A DNA stretch of 64,000 bases from Dipteris shenzhenensis (GCA_047967505.1 CM106541.1); one strand, 5' to 3'; shown: positions 34,498 to 46,649, numbered from the stretch's first letter. Made by a program: numbers and translations. Notes: generated from the letters alone by a model not told the origin.

Positions 34498-35238
34498 CTA
34501 CCTGAGTCCTACAAGAAAATTGTATCCTGCTCTGTCTGTGATTGCTTTGAGACGATCTTCTGTTAGGATAAACTCTTTTATTGACTCTGTATCTATAAAA
34601 CTTATCCTTACAGTAGGTCCCAATGTATTTAGATGCTCGAGAACATGTAGCTCTAGCTTTGTAGTATCTAGATTAGTGGACGAGGTACGAAGACACTTGG
34701 TGTCCTTATATTTCATCCTTTGCACCTCCTTGAAGGTTGTTTGTGCTCTTGTTTTTATTCCATGAGTCACTTGAGTGACTTCCTCTATAGCCACCTCATC
34801 TTGTTTTGGTGTTCGAGCAAGTGGTATAAGCAAAATGTCTCTCATCTTCATGTATGTCATATCTGTAGCCTTCAAGAGTTTGTCATATCTCCATCTAACC
34901 ATCTTTAAAGTGGTGATATCTTTTGCCATGATTGTCACCCTATGACTGTGGGTTGCAAGAAGAAATGTCCTAAAAAACTCTATGAAAAAGTCCTCGGCAG
35001 CCACCTATAATGCCCAAATAGCTGTTCTTTGCCACCGGTATCCAAGGCCCACAAAGTTCATATCATCACAAACTCCTAACAAGCCTTTAAAAAGAAGCCT
35101 TGGGAATACATAGTCCCATGGCTTTTTGGGCCCTTCTTATCTCCATTAAAGTATTGACCTTCTGTGTAAAACTACTTGTTTTTGCTTGTTGGAGAAGATG
35201 CATTAGCTTTTCTTTTCTTGGATGTGAATCCCTCCTCA
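34498..35238 (-). pseudogene. Broken histone H3-fold gene, CENH3-like, with C-terminal extension
   Basis: On the minus strand the histone H3 fold can be followed in order. The N-helix is TLMEIRRAQKAMGLCIP, then SF-stop-RLVRSL. After a frameshift come CDDMNF, a loop with YRW, then TAIWAL-stop-VAAEDFFIEFF and HSHRVTIMAKDI. Lesions are TAA at 35087-35089, a frameshift near 35066-35072 and TAG at 35005-35007. The RxW after a loop longer than in canonical H3, and AAED in helix 2, are features of centromeric CENH3 rather than H3. After the fold an extra segment of about 125 residues stays open to a donor-like CTCAG|GTAGG near 34502, which is unlike any standard H3. Upstream the frame runs into dispersed repeat R1. 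H3-fold homology is fairly sure; the CENH3 label is probable. Confidence 0.6.
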
Positions 35239-35395
35239 CATATTATGAAAAATATGTACAAATCGTGAAATCTTGCATACTTTTCAAGCTACATACCTTA
35301 TATTTTGTGGGAGGGGGGGACATGAGATTTTCATATTTTACCCTTGCATATTTGAATTTTTTAAAGAAAATCCATGTATATTCTTTATGAACCTT
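35226..35395 (+). repeat. Dispersed repeat family R1, copy 3 (partial)
   Basis: Starts CTCACATATTATGAAAAATATGTACAAATC-like and matches the reverse complement of about 62790-62935, including CCCTTGCAT(A)...GAAAATCCATG(T/C)ATAT. It abuts the broken histone-fold gene. Confidence 0.7.
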
Positions 35396-35399
35396 GTCC

Positions 35400-36440
35400 C
35401 CCCATCCCCTGGATTTTGACGAGGGTAGTAACATAATACATATTGAGTTGGTGCACTAAGTACAAAACCTGTAAAATTTGGGCACACTATAGATGTTCAT
35501 CAAGTGACACAAATCTAAGCCTAAGTTTGGATGCCCACCATTGCCCAAAGATTTGGTGCTATTTTCATGATAAAATAACAAAGAACCTGAGCGAAAGCTA
35601 TGTTAGGAGCATCTTAAGATGCTTAAGAGAAATGCTAAATGAAACGAATTCAACCTTGCATGTCGAGCTATTCTAGTAGATATAGTAGACTTGGTTGACA
35701 CTAATGTAGTCACTAGATTTTAAGGTCCACCAAAAAGCTCTGAAAATGTTCTCCCCCAAGCAAGGCATTGAATAGAGGAAACTAAAACAAGTGGCACCAA
35801 AATTAGCCTAAGAATTGAAAGGGAAAATCAACACACTAGAGTTTCCAACATCACCACCTTTGATTTTACAACCAATTGGGCCAAGTGAAGCTTCACAAGC
35901 AAGTCTTAGCCCAAGCCACGTGCCACTGAGTATCCAAGCCCAAAGCATGGGATACCTTCCATGATATGATGTTAGCCTTACAATAGCATAATTTCTTTAG
36001 ATTTTCCCATATGATTGACCAATGAGCTAGTGATTGGTGCTTGGTGTATGCACTGTGATTAGCAAGAAGATTCTCTCTCTTGCACTCCAACGATTTCTCA
36101 TTCCCAAGATAGATATGGCGATAAAAACAATTTCAAAAAAGAAGCGGGAATGAAAGGGACAGGTCACAAATACTAAGAGAATTGCTAATCACACGTGCTT
36201 ACATATTCATTAGTGACCCCCCGATGTGTGTGTGTGTGCGTGTGTGTAATTAAAAAGTCCCATTAACAATTAAGTCATACAATTAATTCCATCAATTGGA
36301 TAAAATCTAAAAAAAGAGAAAAATATTTTTTAAAAACGGTTCGAGACGTCTAAGTTAAAAAATGCAACTAGAGTTCTCAAAAATTTTGACCAAAATTAAG
36401 AGTTTTTAATAATATTGAGTTTGACTCCATGGAGTAGGCC
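35400..36440. other. No gene; one GT microsatellite
   Basis: Intergenic DNA. A (GT)n run lies at about 36224-36247. No conserved coding sequence is seen. Confidence 0.5.
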
Positions 36441-36502
36441 CAGGCTTCATAAATTAACTTGAATTGTGTGGGCACAAAACTCCTTTGAAAATAGTATCTC
36501 CT

Positions 36503-36900
36503 TGGAACTCGCAGACGACTCGAGCAAGTGTATCGTCCACACTATTCTCGGACCTTGGGATGTGATGTAATTGGATCTCTCAGAATTCTTGGCAAAGTTG
36601 TGTGGCATGCTGATGATGCGGGACCAAGGACTCACTTCATACCTTCCAATCACCATGGACTTGTCGGCACACCAATTAAGAATCCCCCTGTACTTCGAGT
36701 TGGATGATTTGATGGTCCTTAGCTTTTTGCAAACCGAAGATAAGGGCTAAATATTCAACATGATTACATGTGTTGACGGCCACAGGACTGCTATACCAAA
36801 ATTTCACCCCGTCGCAGGAGAAAGTAAAGATACTCCGGCTCCGGCTGCTTTTGTTATAGGCTTGTAGACATCGTCAAAGTACATCACCCATGCTGACATC
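36503..36900 (-). pseudogene. RNase H (RVT_3-type) remnant, probably Gypsy
   Basis: Minus-strand sequence reads WVMYFDDVYKPITKAAGAGV in one frame. After a frameshift near 36800 it reads NHVEYLALIFGLQKAKDHQI and LEVQGDS-stop-LVCRQVHGDWKV, with a later stop, then QLHHIPRSENSVDDTLAR. The order (first strand Asp, the acidic helix EYLAL, QGDS, and the final IPRxxNxxADxLA motif) is that of retrotransposon RNase H domains. Stops at about 36683 and 36643 and the frameshift make it dead. No adjoining reverse transcriptase was found. Confidence 0.65.
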
Positions 36901-36904
36901 ATAC

Positions 36905-38985
36905 AAGGACCAAAACATGGACATCGCAAGTCTCTAGGTAATCAAGAATGAAAAGTATTAGGGGATGAGGGATACTGCATTCTCAAGTAGTGACAGAAAT
37001 TTGTGGACAGCCATATTGCAAGTTGCATATCTTCTGATACATAAGGAATCGCGTTCTACTTTGAACTGAGAAGTTACAGATCTTTGGACAAGCTATAACT
37101 TTTATTTTGGAAGCGTATCAATCAGACATTTGTAGCAGAAGTTATACTCTCTACAAAATAGCTAAAAGTTGATGTTGTTACAGCCAGTAAATTACTGCAA
37201 TTAGCCACTTAAGGGGACTTCTCCATGACTCTCTATTCAAATCATGAACATTCAGTGTACTAGGGTATAGCATAGATCATATAAAGTCTATGATCCATCA
37301 AAGGGTTGTATAATTCAATCACAGGGGTGTATAGTTGTGGTTGACAATAAAGATCACAGACTCAAATGGTAATCTTGAAGCAACCCAAAACACATGAAGA
37401 TGTGGTTGCTCGACTACCCTTGGGACCTACAACATTCCCTCTCCGGTGGCTGGTAATGGACGTGATCAATCGACAGCATCCATCTCATATGCTATTCAAG
37501 GTCTCTGGTTGTGTTATTCAGGGTCTTGTATGCTCCTGGTAAATCCACTACGTCTCAAAAAGAACTGGCTAGGCTGCTGCCTCAAGAGTCTCAAACTTCT
37601 TTTCCCTAAGCATTGAGTTTTGCAAAGCATTCTAAAACGATCCAGTAGAATGTGTGAATGAGAATGTCCAAGCCGAAGCAAAGCTTGAACGACAATACTC
37701 AAGTCGTATGCAAGCAAAGACGACCAGGGGACTCCAAAGAAAAACAGTAACCTAGACAAGGGCATCCCTGTGTCTGGGATCCTTAGTCACAAATCCCCCA
37801 GCTAACCGATTCTCTTGCAAGTTCCGGGCAAAACAGAGCGATGGTGGAAGGGAGTGACTTATAGAAGAGAAGGCAGTGTGAGCCACTACCCAGAAGTTCA
37901 GACCCGCCACACGGAGAGTACTCGAATAAAAGGTTAAAGCAATTGAGTAAAAAGGCAATAGAAAATACGTGGGAGAGTAGTATTTCATTCCAACGCCTTC
38001 AATTTTACCCACTCAAATCACACGCACTCAGCCTGTGTAGACTCCCGGTGCTTAACAATCACACTCAGCCTATGTAAAGCTCTAATCTATATATAGCAAC
38101 ACATCCATCTATAGGGCTGCCAGGGCTGGTAGGCAAGGAGGCTCCCTCGTCTACACAGGTAGATCTCAAAGGGAAGCAGATGAGCTTCACGAAACCGAGC
38201 AGAGCTCACAACAGATCCGAGGAGATAATCAGGAGGAAACGTAGAGTCTACCATCGATAGAAGGTCTATACGTTTTAGTATATGGAATATACATAAGCTT
38301 CATGTGAATTATAATTCATGGCGCAGTAGTACCAATCGAAGCAGGAAGCCAACCTTTCATCAAAAAGCAGGAAGCAGGTCGGGATCGTTTAGAGACTATT
38401 CACTCAGGAGCTAGTGTAGCATATCCATCGAGTGTTGCATCTCAAGCTCAAGTCTGGGTCATTCGGAGTCTTGAGAGCGAGTGTTGCTAAACCTTGCGCC
38501 AAATAATGTGTGAAACTGTCGTTCACAAGTCTGTAGATGGATTCTACAGGTGTTGAAAACACGAAATCTGTCATGCCACCCGCTGCAGTAACTTATAGCA
38601 GGGAGCAAGAGCTGCCCTTACCTGGCGCAGGTCCTTTCTCCATTATAGCTGCAAGAGTATGGAATACTGTGAAAGCCCTTCTCTGTGCAGCCGAGCTGCC
38701 CTGCTAGCCAATCCTGCATCGGGGCAAGAGATGGGTTTTGGGTCTTCGTGCTCCCCTCGACCTCCTTTGCTGTGGGATGGGCTTTCACGGGGCCTCCATG
38801 TCCCTCCAAGCTATGTGCAGAGCTCTTGATCTAGTGTACTTAAATTGTAGTTTCCCAAAGTACACATGCATAAGTGTCTTCCACAATGTAATTAAGTCCA
38901 ATCATGTTTCCACCTCTCACAGAACATCATGAACTATTATTTCTCCTTCATGAGTTCTCACAATCCCACTTCCCATGGTGGAATT
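36905..38985. other. No gene seen
   Basis: Intergenic, moderately GC-rich between 37.4 and 38.8 kb. A phrase resembling CACTCAGCCT(G/A)TGTA is repeated at 38026 and 38063. Short open frames show no domain. Confidence 0.45.
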
Positions 38986-38997
38986 CGCCTATATGTG

Positions 38998-39100
38998 TTT
39001 TTTATGTCTTTTACCACCAAGGAGCATGTGATCCTGGGATAACATGCTCTTTTTATGTCTTTTACCACCAAGGAGCATGCACGCGCGCGCACGTGTGTGT
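38998..39100 (+). repeat. Direct repeat of about 30 bp followed by alternating purine-pyrimidine tract
   Basis: TTTTTATGTCTTTTACCACC and the following AAGGAGCATG occur exactly twice, 51 bp apart (about 38999-39028 and 39050-39079). The second copy runs into 27 bp of strict purine-pyrimidine alternation (39074-39100, GCATGCACGCGCG then CGCACGTGTGTGT), a sequence type that favours Z-DNA. Confidence 0.75.
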
Positions 39101-39962
39101 TTCTTAACAAACTACAATCCTAACTTCAATACATTACAAAATTCCTTAAAGGGTAATCTCCAATTGATTGCATAAAGGGTAATCTTAAAAAGGCTAGTAT
39201 AAAGCAACAATTACTACAAAATTTCCATTAAAAAAGTATTTGTTGGGGATGCCATCACACTAATGCTTCCTTACAAGAGACCCATCCAAATGATTAATAC
39301 TGCAAATTAGATAGAGAGTACGCCAACTCACCTGGCACCATTACAACAAGATGAAATTTACTACATTTGATACAAGTTGTGAAAGCCAGGTTTCGATGCT
39401 GGTGCTCAGTTGTTATCCATGTCTCTCTATCTATATCAACAACATTCAAACCCTTGACATTGTCATTTGAAAAAATGTAGACACCCCAATTAAGTAAAGG
39501 AAAAAATGTAGGAAATTTTCAAGTGTAAAAATATAGTAAACATGTTGAGAAAATAGTATCGAGCTATGATCAAACTGGATAAGCAAACACAAAGAGACTT
39601 AGTCAACAACCTCACACAAACCGTTTAGAGATAGATTATTAGACTATCTGGCTGACTATCAGTACGGAACACGTTTGTACAATTTCTAAGAGTTTTGGAA
39701 AGGAATATTTTAGAAAGTAGAACCTTCAATCAGAATGTAATACTTCACAGCCTTTTAATCAAGACTCCTGAAGGATTCAAAGGAGGAAACTCGTACATTG
39801 TAAAATACAGTATACATTTTGCACACAATCAGCCACGTCAGTAGAATCCCTACTATAAAAATCAAGGAGCACGTGCATGAGTTTTTTAGTTACCAATAAC
39901 ATGAACTATACAAGGTTTGAAGAGTTATATACAGCTCTTTGATGTTTCAAAATCAGTGTGCT

Positions 39963-39963
<1 letters not shown>

Positions 39964-40001
<38 letters not shown>
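39964..40001. repeat. (GA)n microsatellite
   Basis: About 18 GA units. No genes are seen from 39110 to 41050, apart from the trihelix 3' region near 41 kb. Confidence 0.9.
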
Positions 40002-40003
<2 letters not shown>

Positions 40004-41051
40004 CAACCACCAGGCACTCAGTCAAGAGGACCTGGCCATGTAAGCTGGTATCACCATAGTGTATCTACCTCTGTTTGACATCACATATATTTGCTGAAAT
40101 ACAGCTATGATAACTCTGGGTTTATTTTCCAGGCATCACACCAAAGATACAGCATCAACCTTGGTGCTCGTCAAAATCCAATTAGCTGTATCCTCACTTT
40201 TCAATAGAACAAACTTACATATTCTCACCAATTTATCTGCTGTACAGATGAGTATCTTTCTCACAGTACAGCAAAGACTACTCGCCTGCTACTACTCCAA
40301 AATTAATTAAACTGAATTCAATCATTTATTAAGACTTCATCCTACGGTGTCTCATTAAAGACTTTAATTCATGAGAGAAATTCAAGGGATTCTGCATCAA
40401 GTCAGAAACACATTACCAATTACTATTTCCTACAAAACCTTGGCAGAGATGAGAGATCCAGAGATAAACCATACTTTCAAGTTTCTTCTGCTGATATTCT
40501 TGACAGCTGACACAACCCTCTGTTGTAGTCTTTACAAATTATCAGTCCTATACACGAAGTACACAGGAAGCTGCAAATGCAAAAACTCACCACTCGCTAT
40601 CAGTAACAAAACAGAAATAGTGGCAGTCACTAGTCCAACATTTCCTATCTGCCGATTGGTGCCAATAAGCTATTAAAGGATTGTGCATAACCATGCAAAA
40701 AGACAAGCTTCCCAAATATCCAAAAATTGCCAGACATGACAGATCTATATTTTAACACGATAGCCTTCCATCCTTTGATAGTAACTATGTCTATTCAAAT
40801 GTAACGGGAAAAGGCAAGGTACTTTATTTATGCTCACAATACTCAAACCTGATCCACAGAAGGCACAGCTTTAACAAGCATGGCTAAGGATGCCTGCAAC
40901 TTTGGCAGGTCTAATTCCACCTTCTATCTATTGCCTTTGTCTCTGTATAATCCTCTTTTGTAACTAAAAGCTAAAAATGCAAAATTTGTGCAGCTTCTGC
41001 CACATTCACTGTAGTGATTAAAATGTACAGATGGGACCGTTACCAGACAAA

Positions 41052-42461
41052 TCATCCCAACGCTTGTCCTCGACTACTTTCAATCTGCTCCTTTGATTGT
41101 AATCTCTCAAGAATCAGATCGATAGAAGTTATTGATGCCTCTGATCTTTTGCACTCAATTTCAAGCTCTCTTTGCTTTAATTGAAGAGACATACGCTCAT
41201 TTTCAAGTTTCATCTTCTTGTTGTCCAGCCTCAGCCTCTCAATCTCCCTGTCCTTTTTCTTATTGAACTTTTGCCATTTGAAACGCAGTTTCTCAAGTTC
41301 GAGGGCCTGGGCTTGAAGACTGACTTTCTGCTCCTCCAATTGTATCAAGCGGGTTCTTATCAATTGCCACTGTTCTGGTGTCAATTTTGTTCCATCCTGC
41401 ATCATTGACATCAATTCAATATTCCATGGTTCTAAACTAATGGTTTTCGTACAGTCTGAGAGTGACCCAGAGAACCCATCAGAGTACTTTCTTCGCTTGC
41501 CAAGAGGGAAGGCAGACACACCCTCTATGTGAGCATCCAGACCATTCTCCTCCTCATGGTCTACATAGTCATCTTCGTCATCATCCTCTTCTACATCATC
41601 ATCTTCGTCTTCGTCCATATCATTTTCACCTCTCATAGACCTTGTAATTTCCATGCAATCCCTACCTTTACCCATTATCCCAGCCTGAATAGAAGGCTGA
41701 AAATCAAAGTCAGTTGCTACCAATGACTTACAACCACTATGATAGGAACACATCTCCTTGTAGAAAAGGTGCTTTGAGCTTAGAATTTTCTTGACATCGT
41801 CTTTTGACTTTGCGGAAAGATTTTCCATAGTGTCCAAGAGGCTTGGGTTATCGACAACACAGCAAGCTGTTCCCTTGCCTAGAATGTCATTCAACCGCTT
41901 GTATCTCTTATTGAGATCATTAAACTTATCTTCACACTGCTGTGGGGAAACATAGCAACCCCTTTCATTCATAACACGAGAAACTGACTTCCATTTTCCT
42001 TTCTTTTGAAGAATACCAGACTTCCTCTTGTTCCCATCTGCACTATCAACGCTGCCATCCTCTCCAACGAAGAGAACAACATGAATGAGGAGTTTCACCA
42101 TCGAATCTGTCCATTTCATACGCTGCCAAGGAGATCCTTTTTTGCCTTTTCCACCAAGATGATAATCACCTTCTTCCGTAAAGCTAGGTTCATCTTCATC
42201 ACTCGTACCTGCAGATTTCACTTTGCTGCAGATGAGGGCTGCTTTAGGGGTGCCTTTGGATTCCAATCCTAGAGATTGCTCACTGTCCTGACTGACATTC
42301 AAGTGCTGAGTCGTTGACAAAGGAGCCAAGCCTTGCAACTGGTGTGACAGTGTTTGCTGGTGATGATGAAGAGTGGAGGCATGATGAAGGGAAGGATCCA
42401 TCTCTATCATCCCTGCACCAGATGCTGAAAGGATGGCACTTCCCATCATACTTCCTTCCAT
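41052..42461 (-). CDS. Trihelix / Myb-SANT-like transcription factor
   Basis: A single open frame of 469 residues runs from the ATG at 42461 to a stop at 41052. A Ser/His/Gln-rich N-terminus leads to a Myb/SANT-like DNA-binding domain at about 105-205 (WQRMKWTDSMVKLLIHVVLF, then GKWKSVSRVMNERGCYVSPQ and CEDKFNDLNKRYKRLNDILG). A long Asp/Glu run lies near 285-312, a basic GKRRKY follows, and a C-terminal coiled coil spans about 365-460 (EEQKVSLQAQALELEKLRF and a heptad-rich Lys/Arg/Glu helix). This order matches the plant nuclear trihelix-type factors related to Arabidopsis AT1G21200 and AT1G76870. It should bind DNA and probably dimerise. No damage is seen. An acceptor-like GACTTCAG near 42513 suggests an intron in the 5' leader. 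Confidence 0.88.
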   Translation of the reverse strand: MEGSMMGSAILSASGAGMIEMDPSLHHASTLHHHQQTLSHQLQGLAPLSTTQHLNVSQDSEQSLGLESKGTPKAALICSKVKSAGTSDEDEPSFTEEGDYHLGGKGKKGSPWQRMKWTDSMVKLLIHVVLFVGEDGSVDSADGNKRKSGILQKKGKWKSVSRVMNERGCYVSPQQCEDKFNDLNKRYKRLNDILGKGTACCVVDNPSLLDTMENLSAKSKDDVKKILSSKHLFYKEMCSYHSGCKSLVATDFDFQPSIQAGIMGKGRDCMEITRSMRGENDMDEDEDDDVEEDDDEDDYVDHEEENGLDAHIEGVSAFPLGKRRKYSDGFSGSLSDCTKTISLEPWNIELMSMMQDGTKLTPEQWQLIRTRLIQLEEQKVSLQAQALELEKLRFKWQKFNKKKDREIERLRLDNKKMKLENERMSLQLKQRELEIECKRSEASITSIDLILERLQSKEQIESSRGQALG

Positions 42462-43526
42462 GCTGCTAGCTTCTATGATTGAAAGGGAGATCCCCCCTAG
42501 TTGGTGCTGAAGTCAAAAGATCTCAAACTAATTTCTGTCCAGAGCATCAAGCTTTTGTCCCAGCAGACCTGCTATGACAATCAATGCTCAGAGTCCAAAG
42601 ATTCGCATATTCAAAACATACTAAGTGCACATCGTAAGAATTGGCATTTAGCGTGTCATATGCAACAAATATGGACTGAGCTAAATGATTCGGAGCCAAT
42701 CATTTCCAGTAAGACTCAAAGCTCTCTCTTCTTCTTGTAGTTGCCATAGACAGTCAGCTTCCAATCAACAGCTATTTCAATTTGCTTAGATTACACCTTT
42801 TACCCTCTGAATAACAAATGTAGGGTTAAGAATACACAGAGAGTCACCTGTGGACTAAGGGCTGAAATCATGGATGCAGTAGCAAGTGTACCGTTTCTCC
42901 AGAAAATTAAAACCTCCTATGTTAACTCCCATGTAAAGGACCAGGAATCCATCTCATTATACTTCAGGGCACTCCCAACTGGCAAAATAGTGAACAGATC
43001 AAACTAAAACAGAAAAAAACAAGGGAAAGGGTTGAATGCATGAACAAGTGTGCCTTCACAATTCAGCATTACCATGCCTTTCACATCTTCACAATTTCAG
43101 CATATCATTATTTTCACTAAAAACATTTATCCCCATATCATCCATCCACTTTTTTGACAGGCAGGAAATTTTCCCAAGTCCTAGACACCAACATACCAGA
43201 TCAACGTACATGACACAAACTTGGATTCATTAAAAGTAAGATGAGCTGCCTGTAAGACAAAAAATAACATTAAGATTAAGTTTGGGTCAAGCAAGATTGG
43301 CCAGCAAGAGAATGAACAGTCACATGAAGGATAAGGTCAAAAAGGGTCCGCCATCAAGAACGTTGTCTGTGAAAGATTCTACGACCATGCGGATGACCCA
43401 AGAAGTCTAAATTTTCACCAGGATTCATGTCTAAATCATCTTTTCGGCAAGATTCCAGTCAAGTTTTAAATTCTAGGCTATACAAGAATTTCACCACATG
43501 CCAGTTTTTCAGTTGAAATTTTAAAG

Positions 43527-43566
<40 letters not shown>
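43527..43566. repeat. (CT)n microsatellite
   Basis: About 20 CT units. It lies upstream of the trihelix start, possibly in its leader intron. Confidence 0.9.
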
Positions 43567-43570
<4 letters not shown>

Positions 43571-44184
43571 CTAACAATACAAGCAGATGTAATGCTATCT
43601 AGATCCCCTGTTTTAATTGTTAATGCTTGTGTCGTTACTAAACCAAACATTCCCTAGAAATCTTGGGTGGCTATTGACTCTCGAAAAGAATGTACATGGG
43701 ATTCATTATAAGGCACACATAAGAGAACTTCATTACCATGGGATTTGAAACCAGCATACATAATTTAACAGAACCTACCGGCAGAAATGATATTGTATTT
43801 ACCGCTGATCTCCCAGTTTGCCATCATTAACCATTGAAGTATCAATCATAGACATCATCCTAACAAAAGGTACCATTCCTTGCGCTCCCTAGCATGATAA
43901 GGCGCTTTTTTAAAACCACAAGTCTGCATTCTACTGGCTCATAGTTTCAGAGGTTGAGAAATGAGAGTGGGCAGATTCACTTCGATCCTTAGGAGATCTT
44001 AGAGATGTTCATCTCCTTCTACCATCAACTATTCCAAGTAGAGGAGACTCCAAAGGTGAGGCCAAGTTGCAACTAGGGGGGAGGTGTGGGCCCACGTCCC
44101 CTCAATGGTTTTTCCACACATGATGAGCCAACTAGAGACCCCCTTCAATTATGCAGAGCTTCTTAAGGTCCTCTCAGAGCAGAC

Positions 44185-44880
44185 ATGCAAGAGGGAAGAC
44201 GGCCTCTCCTAGCGCTTCTTGCGCACTCTCTAGGAGCACCCATTCACCCCGATATGGATTTCATTAGACAACTGCCTCTAACCAGGCAGATTTGCCTAGT
44301 CTCAAAGAGGGGAGCTGGAACAGACATTCACCAATGGCACCTATGGCACCTGATCACTCGCTTGGATACCGCATACAAGATCTTGGCCAAGGTCTTGAGC
44401 TCACAGTTGCACCCGCATCTCCCCAAAATCATCCATGACGCGAGAACAAGTTTCATATAGGAAATGAGTTTTTTGGACAACACCTTGGCCCATTTGGGCC
44501 ACGGTGGCCCGAATGGGCCAGTAGGAGCCTCAGCTCCTGGCAATCTTCCTCCTGGGACCTGGATTATGAGAAGGCCTACGACGAGGTGGATTGGGCCTTT
44601 TTTGGAGGGGACCATGAGGAGACTAGGCTTCTCGGAGTATGTCCGATCTTGACTCTATATGCAAGCGACTCGAACCAGATGTGGTTTTTACATTACATGG
44701 AGGAGGTCTCTTCTCTCTCCCACTCAGTGAGTCAAGGCTATCACTTACATGGGGGGTTGATCTTGGCTTCAGATGGAAACTCTGTGGTCAGAGGGCACAC
44801 TACTTGGCCTGTGAAGTGGGCTTGGATGCTTCAACAGAGACAGCATACATAGGAAATAGAGACCCTCAACATTTATGACT
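44185..44880 (+). pseudogene. L1-type LINE reverse transcriptase fragment
   Basis: The plus strand reads ITRLDTAYKILAKVLSSQLH and PHLPKIIHDARTSFI-stop, then FLDNTLA, the start of a non-LTR reverse transcriptase. After a frame change comes LDYEKAYDEVDWAF, the first catalytic motif, followed by TMRRLGFSEYV in another frame and LSHSVSQGYHL in place of LSRSVRQGCPL. The interval between LDN and DYEKAYD is replaced by sequence containing a 35-bp palindrome. The fragment is short, out of frame and dead. Confidence 0.7.
44486..44520. repeat. 35-bp near-perfect palindrome inside LINE fragment
   Basis: TGGCCCATTTGGGCCAC and GTGGCCCGAATGGGCCA flank a single G. The 17-bp arms pair with one mismatch. It is GC-rich and would extrude easily. 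Confidence 0.8.
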
Positions 44881-45857
44881 GGAATGTGGATTGCTTAACA
44901 TTGGATAAGGTTCTTGCCCTAAGATCTTTCCTTTGCAAATGCTGATGTTTTTATTGCAGCATGATGGAAATGAATTACCTCAAATAAATGGGTTCAAAAT
45001 AAATTCATTATGGAAAAAGAAGGAATACACAAGAAACCTTAGAGGCAAGGCTGCAACGGCCTACAACATTGGAAGATATGAATGCAAAGTTGAGCCGTGT
45101 TAAATTAACACCCCACAAGCACTTTAGAAAGGGAAAGCAAAGTTGAGCTTTTTTTAGCAAAACCAGCCCACAAGCACATTAGAAAGGGAAAAGGAGCAAA
45201 GTGATGTGTTGTAATAAATTGATTTGACCAAGGCTGCAAGACAGCTAGGACAAGGTGGAAGGAGGCAAAGGAGTATGAAAACTCATGGTAATCAATTTGA
45301 TGGCCAAGCTATTTGGGAGCAGAAATTATACAAGTGGGCAGAGGATGATAATGTGAAAGCTCCATTGCAAAGGGATTCAAGCGAAAGCACTCAAGAGTAG
45401 ATCACTTAGTTACAATAAGACCAGTAATAGAGGAAGCTCAAGGAAAAGAACTCTTGGGTGCAGGGAGCAATGGAGTAGAATGGAATGTGAGGAGGCATAC
45501 AACAAGCTGAAGTATTTGCAACTGGATAATGAGAAAGTACAAGAAGTGGCCATATAGAAGCCCCAGGGCTAAGTGCTAACAAGAACACTCTTTCTTTTGT
45601 TCCTTTGAGGATTTCAAGACAGCATTGACTTGGAGCCAAGACAAAAGCTATGGGATAGAGAAGCAGCTTTCTAAAAATGCCTGGGGATTCAAGATTATAT
45701 GAAAAGCTTTTGGCCAAGCTGGTAAAGTGCATGGTAGATGGCTCCACAAGGGCTGGGTAAAATATGGCTGAACCAGAAGAGAAAATAGCCTTCCATAGAA
45801 AGGAGTTTAACACCATGATTGTTTGCGGATTACTGAACCAAATCCAATATGAAAAAC

Positions 45858-45960
45858 GGTTTTCTTATCTGCTCCTTCCAATCCTTGCGATTACTATTAG
45901 CACATCTATGGTTTTCTTATCTACTCCTTCCAATCCTTAAGATTGTTAGCACATTTTCAA
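45858..45960 (+). repeat. Two-copy tandem duplication, period 52 bp
   Basis: GGTTTTCTTATCT(G/A)CTCC and TTCCAATCCTT recur at 45858 and 45910. A similar two-copy repeat (CCACAAGCAC(T/A)TTAGAAAGGG) lies near 45113 and 45170. Otherwise 44.9-46.6 kb holds no recognisable gene. Confidence 0.7.
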
Positions 45961-46645
45961 GCCAATCCACTCTCTCAAATCCCATTGCCAATGTCGTGTA
46001 ATTCCCATAAAATTTATGATGATATCTGCATTTAATGCTGTTATTTGTCTCTTAAAACCTATTTTCTTCCTATACACACTTGTTTCAAAGATACAAGAAG
46101 AACCTCACCATCCCAATTAGAAGGAAAACTTGGAGCAAGTTTTGGCGATCTAGACAAGGAACAGAAGTGGAAAGTATGACCTTATCCTCTACAGATTTTC
46201 TCTCTCTAGTATCTACAAGATTATGCTAGTTTTATATGAGCTCTCCGCTTCAAACTTTGCGCACACCAACTTAAAGACGCCACTACTTTCAGCATCGAGC
46301 TCTGGATATTTTCTAATGCAGTAGCTTCTGACAAGAAACAATGTATGTCCACAGAGTCTGCAAAATCAGCAAAGTTCCCTTCAACTTTGAGTGCACGATC
46401 CTATCTTACCAAGATCGTGGGTATGTCTGCACGAAAAAAACCCCAATCCCACACACGGTATCTTTGTCTAACCCAGCTTCCCCTTCAATCAAGGACAGAT
46501 TCAGACTAGGACATCTCAACCCTTCATTTAGTTGCAATTGTCTTTTCCTTCTCTTTCATTTCAAAAGATGTTTGACGCTCTCCAGGCAGCTCCCAATTAT
46601 GAATGATGTAGTTTTGTTCACGTAACCTTTTAGACATTTAGACAC

Positions 46646-46649
<4 letters not shown>

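Noticed and set aside
34498-35004. Canonical histone H3 gene
   Set aside because: The fold is too diverged, three lesions break it, loop 1 is longer than in H3, and a long extension follows.
41181-42272. Plus-strand open frames across the trihelix gene
   Set aside because: They are antisense shadows; the minus frame carries the domain evidence.
45406-45816. 136-codon minus-strand open frame
   Set aside because: No domain, unusual composition, and no splice or promoter support; probably chance.
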